Source: Cyanoderma ruficeps
Lineage: Eukaryota > Chordata > Aves > Passeriformes > Timaliidae
NCBI GenBank assembly: GCA_008694505.1
Contig: VZDJ01000623.1
Coordinates: 14,534,988-14,598,987 of the forward strand
Reading direction: 5' to 3'
Length of the DNA stretch: 64,000 nt
How positions within the stretch are numbered: the stretch's first letter is position 1; each line of letters begins with the position of its first letter. The notes beneath the pieces are model-generated. The model saw nothing but the letters and a program-made list of their open reading frames with translations. It ran no database searches and was not told the DNA's origin. Position numbers and translations under genes: made by a program. Of the stretch, positions 25,976 through 38,248 are shown piece by piece.

Positions 25976-28689
25976 CATGGATACACTTGAAATGCATTTT
26001 CTCTAGATGGACAAGACACTGTACTGGTGGTTTGCAACTAACACTGTTGTAATCTGCTCTCTGTGTTCACTAAATACAGTCCAAACTCATAAAGAACCCA
26101 GTGTGCTTTATTGAAAAGGTGTAGGAAAGGGGAAGGAAAGAGGCTCCATGCAGAGGCAAAGTCAGGCCACTGAAGTGGCTTCTACTCTCTCCATGAGCCC
26201 ACTTAGGAGGGGAAAAGCCAGTCCTGGAGCAAAGTAGGGCAGTGGAGAAAGCTTTGTGGATACCAGCTCTTGGAGTTTGGGTGAAAACAGCTTAAGTTTT
26301 ATAGGTAGAAGGTGGCCAAACTGCTTCCTTGGGAGGGATTTAAGTAGCAGAGGTGTGGAGGATAGACAAGAAGATCTGGGAGGTGATTCCAAGCTGCTGA
26401 TGTAGCAAGATTGCTAGATGAAGAGATAAGGAGGAGAGGAGGCAATGAGCCAGTGGTGAGGACAACGTAATTGTCAGGGGTGAGGGAAAAGACAGTAATA
26501 GAATGCTTAACAAATTACAGTATTTACTCTTGGAGTATTTGCTCTTGCAGATCTGGGCAACTGAACTCATTTGGGGCAGAAAATCTGCCTGTCACTCAAG
26601 AACTGTGTTTGTGACACTTAATAAAGGTGGAAGCGACAGTGGCTGAAACTATTCTGAATTTCCACACTGCTCATAATTCAGGTGAGCATGAGGGATTTCA
26701 GAAAGACCATGCCTCTGTCCTTGCCTGTCCATATGATATGTGCATATGCAAAACCCCACATTCTCTAGAGAATCAGATAAATCAACCAGTCAACCAACCA
26801 ATCAGATAAAAAAGAAGAAAAACTGTTGTCTTTTGGGTTATTTTTCTTCTCTCACAGTGCTAATTACCATGGTATCCTATTTGCTAGGCCTGCATAAATC
26901 AGGGCTTTTTCTAACAGCCTCCTGAGGGAAGTTTTGTCTAATTTATTGGGACTCACATGGAGAGAGTAACACCGGGTGGGCAGAAGCAGGCTGGCAGGCA
27001 TGTGCTGTGTTCCAGTAGTCCCTGCTGCCCTCTGGAGCATCCCAGCCAGGGGTGTATTCCAGGGCAGAGCTGCTGAGGAAGAGCTTCGAGTGCAGCTGAG
27101 GTGGGTGAGGGGTGATGTTCTGCCCTGAAGAGAGGAGAGCTGAGGAGCACTGCCTGTTCTGTCCTTCCTCCTCGGCTGCAGCACCTCGTGGCCCAAGGGT
27201 TTTGAGGAAATGTGGCATGATGGGACTAGTTTAGTGCCCATCTCCTGCACACAGCTCCATGGACATGAGTGGTGACAAGCAGCACAATAAGGATGCAAAG
27301 GGAGGAGAGGGTGTGATGGGGAGATGGGGAATAGTCCCTTTGAATGCATGGCACAAGCCTTTAAGCCTACCTGAATGAAGCATGAGTCCAGCTAGTGGCA
27401 AGCATAGCTAGAAACAGCATTCTTTATCTGCAATGTGAAACCACAAGACCAATTTTCCTTTGCTGACTTGATGCCTTACTTTAGCCAGACCCTTTCTCCT
27501 GGGTAGATATGGCATATTTTCCTTCTTGTTGTCTTCATTTGTTTGCCTCTTGCAAGCTCTCTGTCAGATGGAAGTGCCTTGTGCTGTTCATGCGTTGCTC
27601 TACTTTAAATGATTTTCTGAAGTCTGGGAGCCAAATTGTGGTATGGTTAAGTCTACGTACAAAGTGTCCAGGTGTCAAGGGATTTAGGGATTTGAAAACA
27701 TATAGGCTACCTTAAAGGTAATCCTTTGAATATTAAACGCAGAAAACCTGCCAGGCCACTTTGCATAACATGCTGTATAATCTGGGAAGCAGTTCCAAGG
27801 TGCTTGTTACCATGGCACCTCTTGGAGAGGCTTAGCAGAATATTAGCAGAAAAACAGCGGTGGTGGGTTAATGCAGGAAAGGCAGCTCTGGGCTCAGGCA
27901 CACACTGGCTGTGCCTCAGCCAGCTGCTTGCTGAAGTGGACATGGCTGTGATTGTTTTCTTACTCCAGCACAAATGCATGTTAAAACCCATCATCTTAAA
28001 CCTCTTGCACTGCGACTTTAACCTGAACTTGCCTCTGAACTAATGCCCAGCCCAGCTGTGTTGCTTGACTGAGGTCACCGTGGTCCATCAAACCTTGGTA
28101 ACTTCTCTGTGTCTCCGCAGTGGATTTGAATTCATGTTAGATCTTCCTTTGTGGTCTGGGTCACTCCTGAGAGCTGGGATTCAGGTGCCTGACTATAAAT
28201 GTCTACTTCTGAGCTGGCCTCCTTCGGTTTATTATGAATGGAGAAAAAAACGGCTCCCCTGGATATGGTAAATCTCATTCTAAAACAAATCCCTAAAACA
28301 GGCCACCTGAAATATATCCTAAACATCAATTTTCCTCTTGGTTATAACGAAAATCTTGAATCATTAGCTTAGTTAGTACAGGCAACCATATTACTGATAT
28401 TTCCACGACTCAGCTAACCAGGGGCTTTCAGTGTAAAGTGAGATGCTCTAGGAAACTGAGACATCTGCATGGGGTTGGCAGGCATGACGTGAGGCTGGGA
28501 GGAGACACATGTTCTTCAAGAGTGGTAGCTGGAGGCCAGGTTGCAGGGAGTGTCTCAAATGGCACAAAACACTGCTGGAAACTGAATAAGGCCCTTTGGG
28601 TGGGGTACAGCTCCAACCTAAGGCACTTCCGAGTCTTCAGGTAAATGCATGTGGACTGGGTCTCTAAGCATTCAGGGTGAATGATTACT
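25976..28689. other. Intergenic sequence, no gene recognised
   Basis: It includes a GC-richer patch at about 26940-27340 with overlapping open frames on one strand (longest 161 codons) but no domain, and a CCAA-rich simple patch at 26773-26808. The stretch 28490-28689, just before a CR1 copy, could not be assigned. Confidence 0.4.
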
Positions 28690-29197
28690 GTGTGCAGCTC
28701 TGGGATCCACAATGTAAGGACATGGGCCTGTTGGAATGTGTGCAGAAGGAGGGTCAAAAGATGATGAGAGGGCTGGAGCAACTCTTCTGTGAAGACAGAT
28801 TGAGGGAGCTGGGGCTGTTCAGCCTGTAGAAGAGAAGGCTCCAGGACAACTTTAGAGCAGCCTTCCAGTACCTAAAATGGGCTACAAGAGGGCTGGAGAG
28901 AAATTTTTCGTAAGAACATGTAGTGATAGGGTAATGACTTCAAATTGAAAGAGGCTTGTAGAAATTGTAGATATTAGAAAGAAATTTATATTGTGAGGGT
29001 GGAGAGGCCCTGGAACAAATTTCCCAGAGAAGTGTATGCACCATCCTTGAAAGTGTTAAAGGCCAGGTTAAAAAGCCTTTAAAAGATTTTGAGCAACCTG
29101 GTCTTGTGGAAGGTGATCCTGCTCATGGCAGGGCAGTTTGGAACTAAATGACCTTTTAAGGTCCCTTTCAACTCAAAGTGTTCTATGATTCTGTGAT
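28690..29197 (+). mobile_element. CR1 LINE 3' part
   Basis: Forward CR1 order is seen: 'gtgtgcagctctgggatcca', 'gatgagagggctggagcaac', 'gagggagctggggctgttca', 'gagcaacctggtcttgtgga', then the tail 'gttctatgattctgtgatg'. The C-terminal ORF2 remnant is broken by stops. The 5' end is truncated. Confidence 0.93.
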
Positions 29198-31771
29198 GAG
29201 AGCTCAGGCACCAGTTCATACAGAGAGAGATATGCAGTACCATTTGAGATGTCCCACTGGTTGCCATCTGGTCTCCAGCTGCTGTTCCAAAAATGTGTAA
29301 ATGCTGCATCATATTACTGCATGTCTTAGACACCCTAGGATGTAACAGAGTAACAGAGGACATCCTGATGAGTCGAACCCTGGGCCTGGTTAATACAGTG
29401 AGTGCGTCATAATACAGTCAGTGGATTCCTCCAGGAATCATCTCAAAGCAGATACTCAGTGTCTGGTCATCTGAATCACTCTTCAAGGGCCGTTGACTGT
29501 ATGGAATCAGTGTTTGTTGATTGCCAGGGAATTTAAAGATCTCGATTCAGTTGCCCACCTGCAGATACTGTTGATCTCAGAGGGACTATAGGGTATCTGG
29601 GACATCTGTATGGAATTGGATAATATGACACAGAGCACATGGAAGCCAGCAGGTGAGGAACCATACTTGACTCTCAAATTACTGTAGACAACTCTCTGTG
29701 AGAAACTGCAAAAGTATAGCCACGTAAATGGAGATTGGGTGAGTGTCCAGTTAAGTCCTTCTCTTTAAGACAGATGCAACAAATCTCACTCTTCTTTCCT
29801 TACTTCTACTGGTCATCTTTTATGTGATGTTCAGCCTAGTGACAAACTTGTTCCTCACTGAGGCCTATCAGCCTCATCATATCGATGGTGGCAAGAGAAA
29901 GATGATATCACAGTAGAGGCAGTTTTAAACACTTTAGACATGTGGAAAGCCCATACCCCAGCTGCTAGAGCCCCAACTTCCTCACATATTTATCATTCAT
30001 CCCAAGAGAGAAAAATTTTTGTGTATCCTCAGGGTTGTTTAAAGCACTACTATTTCCAGGGAGTGAAATTCATCTTAGCTAACTCCTCCTGTCTAAAACC
30101 CACCCAGAGCCTGTGCAAACTCCCTTGCAACCATTGTAGCTGGAAAACATTGATTTTCCTGCTCTCAGCCCTAGTTACTCCCTGTGGAATAAAAGCAGAA
30201 ATATTGACTGTTTTCTCAAAAATATTTACAGTGGTTTGTTCTGTGGCTCAAGCCAATTAAGTTTGTTAAAATAGATATGACCAGTATATTGTTATGATGG
30301 TTCATGAGAAAAGTTGAAAAGGTTCAGTTCTTTTCAACTCATTTGTTGAGATGGTTAGTGATAAAAGTTTTGCCAAAATGTACGAAGACAACACTCTTGG
30401 ATCTGTCAGAGGTAGAGACAATACACCAGACATCTGCTTAGACAGGAGCAGAGCTCAGTGTCTGTGCCATTACCTCCTGTGACCATTTGTAGTTATGGCC
30501 CAGTCTTGATTAGTTGCCAATCTGCCAACTCTTTCCCTTCTTTCAGACTCATTCAATTTTATTTCATCACCTTCCAAGGAAAAGTCTTTGATCATAGTTT
30601 GGATATTTAAAAAGGAAGTGACTGCCTCAGTCTCCCCTCTGCCACATTAGCTTTGTAATTTTCCGCTCACCCGCGACATCTCATCCTTTGGTGCAGTAAT
30701 TTTGGTGAAAAATCTACACCTGGCCATAATGTACACATACCTGCAACAGCCTGCTGCAGTGGAATAGTTTGTTTATGACTTGTGTTTGCATATTTGTAGC
30801 ATTTTGACTTGCTTTTGTTTGGTTTGGTCCCTCAGAAAACCCCAGCTTTGTTTTCAAGGTTTTATTCAATTGACTTCATTATGAATTTGAAATGCAAATA
30901 ATTTGATATTTTTATTTGAAATTTTGTTACTGATATCAATATTTGATTATTTAACATTTGCTTTCACCAGTTTTCAACAGATGGGGACTTTCCAGGGGAG
31001 AAAAGGTGGTTGTACAGAGTTTTGATTCTGTTAGATCCATGTCCTGTGTGTGTTATTGTGCTCCAGCATGAGCTGAGGCATTGCTGAATTATGAATGCAC
31101 TAATCCAGCCCACTGGGTAAATCAGCTGCCCTGTGTCTTTTAAGAGATACTGCAGCAGCTCAGGCGGTTAAAGATTTTAAAACACATTAGTGGTCCCAGT
31201 GAGAAAAGAAAAAAAATCTCACCAGAAACTTAGATTATACAGAAGCTGATTTTTTTCTTAATCAAAAATATTTTGATGGAAATTCCCTACTGCTCTCCTG
31301 AGAAGAAGAGTTACCATGGTGTGGAAGCTGCAAACAGTGTTAACATACTAATGATGTGATTCAGAGCCAGTGTGGATTTCACTGTAGATATTGCCCTGCC
31401 AGAACATTTTTACTACATTTCCCATGGTATAGAGCTTCTGTGACATTTTGTGGTTTTCTGTTAATGAGGAGTCCTAAATTTTGCTCTAAGTAGGTGATTT
31501 AAATGTCACCATTATTCTTCCCTCCATCTGGGCATTTAAACTTCTGCCCCAACCTCCTTTAGGCAAACTAGGTTCAGCTCCAGGTCTTGTACAGCCCAGA
31601 TTGCTCAGAGGCAAAAGTGTGCTAATAGTGTGTGTGGAAATCTTCAGGTTCCCAGAGGAGGTCAAGGAAAGATTCCAACTCTAACTCTATTGCACAAGTT
31701 GCTGAGACACTGAATTTCAAGTTTTATTCCTGAATAAAGTGAATTTTAGGACACAGAGAAAGAGATCTTAT
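29198..31771. other. Intergenic sequence, no gene recognised
   Basis: A short direct repeat (aatacagtgagtg / aatacagtcagtg) occurs near 29392-29425. Otherwise nothing was recognised. Confidence 0.4.
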
Positions 31772-32018
31772 AAGTCATTACATAGTTGTGGGGAATATCT
31801 GCTGGATATCAGCAGGAATTTTTTCATGGAACCAGCTGTTAAACATTGGAGTGAACTGTCCAGGGAGGTAGAGTCACCATCCCTGAAGGTGTTGAAGAAA
31901 TGCCTGGATGTGGCATTTAGTTCCATGGTCTAGTTGAGAAGGTGGTGATTGGCCAAAGGTTGGACTTGGTGATCTCAGGGGTCTTTTCCAACCTTAATGA
32001 TTCTGTGATCCTGTGATC
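31772..32018 (+). mobile_element. CR1 LINE 3' fragment
   Basis: 'gatatcagcaggaatttttt', 'ccagggaggtagagtcacca', 'tccctgaaggtgttgaagaa', 'ggttggacttggtgatctca' and the tail 'atgattctgtgatcctgtga' match the last ~250 bp of CR1, forward orientation. Confidence 0.94.
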
Positions 32019-34393
32019 TGATGGCAGACACAGTCACAACATGTGGAATCTGGAAAGAAGCACTGAATGGAAGTGTTTTATACAGAATGGAAAGACACTG
32101 CAATATACAATAATTCCTCGTGAATCATGTAATTGACAGTTTGCAAAGCAAAATATGAAGTGTGCTATTTTGTTAACAATGAGTAGAAACTTTTACTTTC
32201 ATAATACAGCAACTTACTGCAAATGTCATGGCAGAAGGTTTCATTAGTAGACAAAGAAAACTTCCTTTGCTGCCAGTCAGACTTTTTTTGCTTCTGGATG
32301 ACAGAGGTGATTGTAATGCTTTGCTCTGTGCTGCCAGGAAGCAATCTCTGTTTACAAGAGATAAGATAAATTTTTGCATTATCAGGGCAAAATGAGGGCC
32401 TATCCCTTAGGAGGTGACACCAGGCATGTTGTTCCTGGTAAGATTGCATTGTTTTCTTAATTTTTCTTACCTACCAGTACAGAAAAATTCTTGCAACTCT
32501 TAACAGCTGAATATACTGATGACTGGGAGAATACGTTTGAATCCTTTATAAGTTCATCAAACTTAGCAGTAGATGATGCTTCTAAATAGTGGAAAATATC
32601 TTTAGTTTTCAGCTGTGCAGTGATGAGTGGGACGAGTTTTTGTCCTGATTCCAGGACAAATAGCCTGGAGGAAGAGATTTGACTGTCTTTATCTTACCAC
32701 ATGTTAAACATTACTGGCCAGAAATTTCCCCAATCCTTTCAAAAATTGTGGAAGCAAGCATAAGATAGGACTGGAGCATTTTCCAGGATTGATTCCTGAT
32801 GATTATGAATTGAATCTTCTCTTTGCCAGAAGCTGATAAGAAGCTGAGTTTTCTATGTTGTCAAAGAAGAGAGTAGCATGCAACCATATTCTGAACCTGC
32901 TCTGTTCCCTGGAAATCCAAAGGCAACATTTTTTACTGTTTTCAGATGGAGTAGTGGTAGGATGTCAGAATCATAATTTTGCTGTTTCTCAGCCCAGTCC
33001 TAAATTCCCAAAGTGAATATTAAAGGTCTTCTAATTATATAATTTTTAATCAATATGATTTCCTTATTAATCAGAAATATTCTATAGTAAAATTTTACCA
33101 CAGTTGTCTGAGTTAGTACCATTATGTTACACAATTCCATACACCTGCAGAACTGTGTTCTGGCTGGAAAAAACACTGGGGAATATCCTGATCCATTCTA
33201 AGTGTTTCCTGAAGGAAGCTAAGCTGCCAGTAACAGATTTCTCCTTATTTAGATGAATTTTTCATAATGACAATAAAGAAAGAAGTGTTTGCATAAATGA
33301 TTTTCACAGTTAATAGGTACAAATCTTTTTCTCATTCTCTTAATTTAGTATTGTGATTGATAATGAACAAGTGCATTTGTGTTTATAAAAGGACTCGTTT
33401 TCTTCAACATGTCTTTGACTTGTTGGAAGTTCAAAACTCTTCAATGAGTTTTGTCCTTCAGCTGCTGTGGGAGAGGTGACCTCCTTTGGCCAATGCAGCT
33501 CAAGTGCACCAAGAGTTCTTTGGATGTACCAAGTGGATGAAGGACCTCAGGCACTCACTTCTTTCTCTGAGAAGCTGCAGAATTCTGGTGGGAGGTTCCC
33601 ACTTAGCTGATTAGGTGTCTTCAGGTGCTTAATGAGTGCTGCATTAACACCAGGGAGCCATTAGATTTTTACATGCTGTACAAGTCAAAAGGGCTCTAGG
33701 CAGCCATTGGTTTAAGAAGTGCTCGTGGATTTAGGCAATAAACTCCACCTAAATCTTAGAAACCATGTAGACAGTATGGATATCGTTCAGTGTTCCCAGT
33801 CCTATGTGCCAGAACAATAAAAGCAGTACAGTGGATGGGGATGCAGGTCAATCTCTTACCTGATCCTGCTGCCCATTGCCTAGGAACCAGTCTTACTGAA
33901 GTATCATTCTAAAGCTGATGGTCTTGTCCTGGGCAACCTGAGGCTTTAAAAGTCACACCAGGCAGCTGTGTTGGCTCCTTGAGGTGCGCTGGGTGATGCA
34001 GGTCCTCCTCTGCTGCCAAGATGAGAGGAATGGTTCTTGTCTGACAGACCTTGTACATTGATACTGTAGCCCCATCTGCACACTGCATATTACAGAGGAT
34101 TTACTTTGGCTCTTCCTTGTTATCTTTCACTATTTAAAATAGGAGTAATTCAGGGTGGAAATATATTTCCTCAGACTTTATGCAGCAATACAGAATAGAA
34201 CTGTCCTGTAATGATGGACATAAATAATTGGTAGTGTTCCAATAGAAATCAAGTAGGTACTTCCATAGCTCCTTGCGAAATGTAGCTAAAAAAATTCAAA
34301 TTTTGCGTTGCAACACAAAAAACTGAACCTCGTGTTACATTGCTGTAAGAAAAAAATATAAACTAAGCCCATGAATTCAATGTATGTGACTTT
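32019..34393. other. Intergenic sequence, no gene recognised
   Basis: No transposon, exon or RNA gene was recognised. Confidence 0.4.
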
Positions 34394-34660
34394 AGGAGTC
34401 ACAGGATCATGGAATAATTTAGGTAGGAAGGCAACTCTGAATGTCATATGATTTGACCTCCTATTCAGAAAGAGTCCCTGAGGAGCAGGTAGCTTTGTCA
34501 AATCCAGTCTTATTTGTGTCCCAGTTACAGTGTTGCACCACCCTTGTACTAAAAAAAATTCATATATCTAATTGGAGATTTTTGTGATGCAAGTTGTCTT
34601 CATTGACTTTTTACATATCATTGTGCATCTTCTGGAAGAGCCTCTCTCTATCTCTATAAT
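34394..34660 (-). mobile_element. Diverged CR1 LINE 3' fragment
   Basis: The plus strand reads 'gtcacaggatcatggaataa', 'tttaggtaggaaggcaactc', 'gcaccacccttgtactaaaa' and 'catatatctaattggagatt', the reversed 3' UTR of an older CR1 subfamily. There are many substitutions, and the boundary near 34660 is approximate. Confidence 0.8.
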
Positions 34661-35340
34661 CTTCTAATAGGTAGCTGGAGATAGCAGTAAGATCTGTAAG
34701 AACAGAATTACTTCTGCTTGCTAAATCAAAAAATATTGGACTTTTCTGCCCTCAAGGCATTTTTCCTTACAGCTTCAGTAATATTCAAAAGTGTATTGGA
34801 ACAAAACCTTTCTGCTTTCTGAGGGACTGTTTATTTCTGAAAAGAAATCCTATTTAAGGAAATGTCCTTGTACAAGGGGTTGACAGGCAATTCTGCTTAT
34901 TGTCACCTACTCTTCACTTCTCATCCACAAACTGAAGGTCGAGAACTGTAGTTGTCACTCTGGGCTCATGATAGGTGCAGGAACTTCCTTTACCACCCAC
35001 ACATGAGAAGCACTGCAGAGCTGCCTGGGTAAAATCTTTGCCATGCTCCATGCCTGTAAGAGGACAAACTCTGATTTATGGGATTTCATTTCAGAGAGAA
35101 GTGAAAACTTATGACCTGCCCTTTTAACCTCTCTCTCCTCTGGTACCTAAAGGGAAGTAAGGTTTGCTTTGGACTAGGTGCCTTCTTCCCTCCAGCTCTC
35201 CTTGGCACCAGTTACAAGTTCTTTGGTTGCACTAAAGCAAACACCTAACCTGTGTTTGCAGCCGAATGTGTGCCTAAGCAATATGCCCAAGCTGAGTTAA
35301 GCTTTAGTTAGGTGAATGAGGTCTCATTTCCTCAGTATGG
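34661..35340. other. Intergenic sequence, no gene recognised
   Basis: Nothing was recognised. Confidence 0.4.
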
Positions 35341-35908
35341 GAAAGACATGGATCTGTTGGAGTAGGTCCAGAGCAGGGCCATAAAAGTGATCACTCTTCT
35401 CCGAGGAAAGGCTGCGAGGTCTGAGATTGAGTGATGGAGCACCTCTTCTCCGAGGAAAGGCTGAGAGGTCTGAGATTGAGTGATGGAGCACCTCTTCTCC
35501 GAGGAAAGGCTGAGAGGTCTGAGATTGCTCAGCATGGAGAGTAGGAGGCTCTGAGAAGGCCTTTTAGCACCTTGCAGTGCCTAAACAAGGCTTAAAAGAA
35601 AGATGGGGACAGACTGTTTGGTAGGGCCTGTAATATAGGACATGGGGAAAGGGTTTTAAACTAAAAGAGGGTAGATTCAGACTAGAGATAAGAAAAATTG
35701 TTTACAATAAATCTGGTGAGACATTGCCACAGGTTACTCAGGGAAGCTGTGGATGATCCATTCCTGGAAACATTCAGGGCCAGGTTACATGGGTCTCTGA
35801 GCAGCCTGGTCTAGTTGAAGATCCCTGCCCGTGGTAGGAGGACTGGAATAGATGGCCTTGAAAGGTCTCTTCCAAACGAAACTATTCTGTGAATCTGTGA
35901 TCTGACCA
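35341..35908 (+). mobile_element. CR1 LINE 3' part with an internal tandem expansion
   Basis: Forward CR1 order is seen: 'ttggagtaggtccagagcag', 'gatggagcacctcttctccg', 'gtgagacattgccacaggtt', 'gagcagcctggtctagttga', and the tail 'actattctgtgaatctgtga'. A segment of the C-terminal ORF2 region is repeated as a 49-bp tandem array (separate entry). It is otherwise a decayed, 5'-truncated copy. Confidence 0.93.
35391..35527 (+). repeat. 49-bp minisatellite inside a CR1 copy (about 2.8 units)
   Basis: The marker ccgaggaaaggctg recurs at 35400, 35450 and 35499, one unit of 49 bp apart. Units 2 and 3 are identical over their shared length, and unit 1 differs at only a few positions (e.g. gctgcgaggt against gctgagaggt). 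The host CR1 is far more diverged than the units are from one another, so duplication came after insertion. Confidence 0.93.
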
Positions 35909-38201
35909 CCTCCTTCCTCCCAGAGGGGCACTGTAGAATACATTGGGGAGCAGGGAGCTTGCTTGGCCCTTGTGCTTCTCTGCAGCTACTACTTGGGTGA
36001 GGCTGTCACCATACAAAGTGCAAAGTGCAAAGTCACTCAAGTGACCTCATTGGTCTTCAGCTGAGGAGCAGCACAGGTCAATTTGCACAGCATTAGTCTG
36101 CTTTGGAAACCTTTGTTCTTCCTGCTCCTGTGGAACAACTTATCAGACTCTGAAAAGATTACTTAATTGTATCACCAGACAAAGATATCAGTGCAAGAAT
36201 ACAAATATTTTTGTTTTAAATATAGTCCAGTCTGGACTCCCCTCACTGTTTTTATGTATATTGTCAAGTATTAACAAGGACATAAAAAAACGGCATATGG
36301 ATTCTGAGCAGGTAAAAGAAGTATTCAAGATATATCACCTTTATTTCTGAACCATTTTAGTTATGGTGGAATTAAATCAGGAATAACTCCATGTCAGCCA
36401 GGGAAATCAGAACTAGGTTAATGTGCTGGATGAGGCCAGCAGATACAATCTTATTATTGTTCATGTCACTCTCAGAAACTCTCCTTTTTTCCAGGTTCCT
36501 CACTAGGAAGCTTTTGTTGTTAGAGTAAAAAGAGATTTCACTGCTTCTTGCACATTCTTCATTCTTAGTCTTCATCTGAAGAAGTGTAGCAATAGTGCTC
36601 TACTTAGATAAGAAGAAGATAAGAAAATGAACAGAAAGAGCCAAAGTTCAGGCAAGCTTCATCATTTCCCTAGTCTATCCTCCAGGAATAAAATTCTTTT
36701 CTGATACATTTTCCACGACGTTATCCAATCCACTTTTTAAATAAATCAAGCAATTGATCTACAGTACTACCCTGGAAATTGAATCAACTCAAAGAAACTC
36801 ACTATACAACTGAAATTTCCTCTTGTTGCTTCCCTGCTATCACCAATTTCCCTGCTTCACAGGAGCACAGCAGCATGGGTTTAATCAGAGATGGACTGGT
36901 GGGAATTACTTTGAAAGGAGCAGGTCCCCTAAAAAGCCTTTAGCAATGACAATTGTTGAGGAGATAAGCATAGATGCAGATCTGAGGTTAACAAGTCAGC
37001 GTAATTTACCAGTTACTTCTGCCTGGGTATGTTCTTTTGCCACTGCATTTATACAAAGCATAGAGGCCATGCTGCAACACGCAAGGAAAGCAACAATAAT
37101 TCAGCCAGTTTTCATAAGCCTTTTCTCTCTCAGTGAGAGATAACACCCCCACAGGCAGTGCATTAACATTATCATTTCTATAGCAGTGGTGTCTCCTGGC
37201 CCCAGCAGAGATCATGGCCACATCTGCTTGGAGCTACGAAAACATGTGCTAAAGGTCTATCTCTGTTTCACAGTGTTTGTGCACTTATATAAGAAAACTA
37301 AAGAGATGAGGAAAATTAGTGTTGCTGTCATCATTTTATAGGGAGGAGGTGGAAGAAATAAAGCACAGACAATGTTACCAAGTGCCCTAAAGCACCCCAA
37401 AACTTAATCTTTGAAACAAAATACAACCAGACTGATGGGCACACATCGGTAGGTAGTGGAGAAGAGTAAGACCCAAGGGAAGATATACAAGTCATGATTT
37501 GTTTCAAAAATAAAGTCAGTGACATGGAATTAAATGCACAAATTTTACCTGTGTAAGAAAGGTTTTAAAAGTCAGTAAGCACAGTATGAAATTACAGAAA
37601 TCACATTTTAAAACAAAAATGTCACATGACCTTACTTATAGCATTTTGAGCTTTCACATGTGTAATAAATTAGATGTTGAAACAAGAGGTACAAATATTG
37701 AGAGTATTCCTGTAAAAGATCAGTGTCTCTGGGATGAGCAGCAGAATTACAGATAGATAACCCAGCTTACACAACCCCCAGTTTCCTAGTTATAACTCTT
37801 TGCTCATCTCGCGGCTTGCCTTCTGCTAATGAGGTAGCAATCAATAGAAATTACAGCACCTAGAAGCACTACAGCACATAGGAGATTAATATTGGAAAAT
37901 AGGTGTAACCTTCCTATCAGATACCTCTGGCAAGCATTGATTGCTGCTGATTATACCCAAGTACATGAGCAATAGTCCTGCAAGATTCACGTCAGTACCT
38001 GAGAAAGCACAAAAGTGCTCAAAAATAGTAATAGATTAGCAGTGAGGCTGTTACTGCTGCCTCAGGATATTGGGGTTTATAAAAAATTAACTCAGTCCTT
38101 CTCCCATGGTTGTAAATGGCTTCTGGGATAGTAAGAAGCTATCCTCATTGCCTTATCATCCCTGACTGTGTCTGGATTCAAGGTGTTGTCATCATCATCC
38201 T
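35909..38201. other. Intergenic sequence, no gene recognised
   Basis: A short tandem 'gcaaagt' repeat lies at about 36016-36034. Nothing else was recognised. Confidence 0.4.
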
Positions 38202-38248
38202 CATCACCGAATGGTTTGGGTTGGAAAGGACTTTAAAGGGTCCATCAC
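38202..38248 (-). mobile_element. Very short CR1 3'-end remnant
   Basis: 'catcaccgaatggtttgggt' followed by 'tggaaaggactttaaagggt' matches the reversed CR1 3' terminus. Similarity is lost after about 45 bases. Confidence 0.7.
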
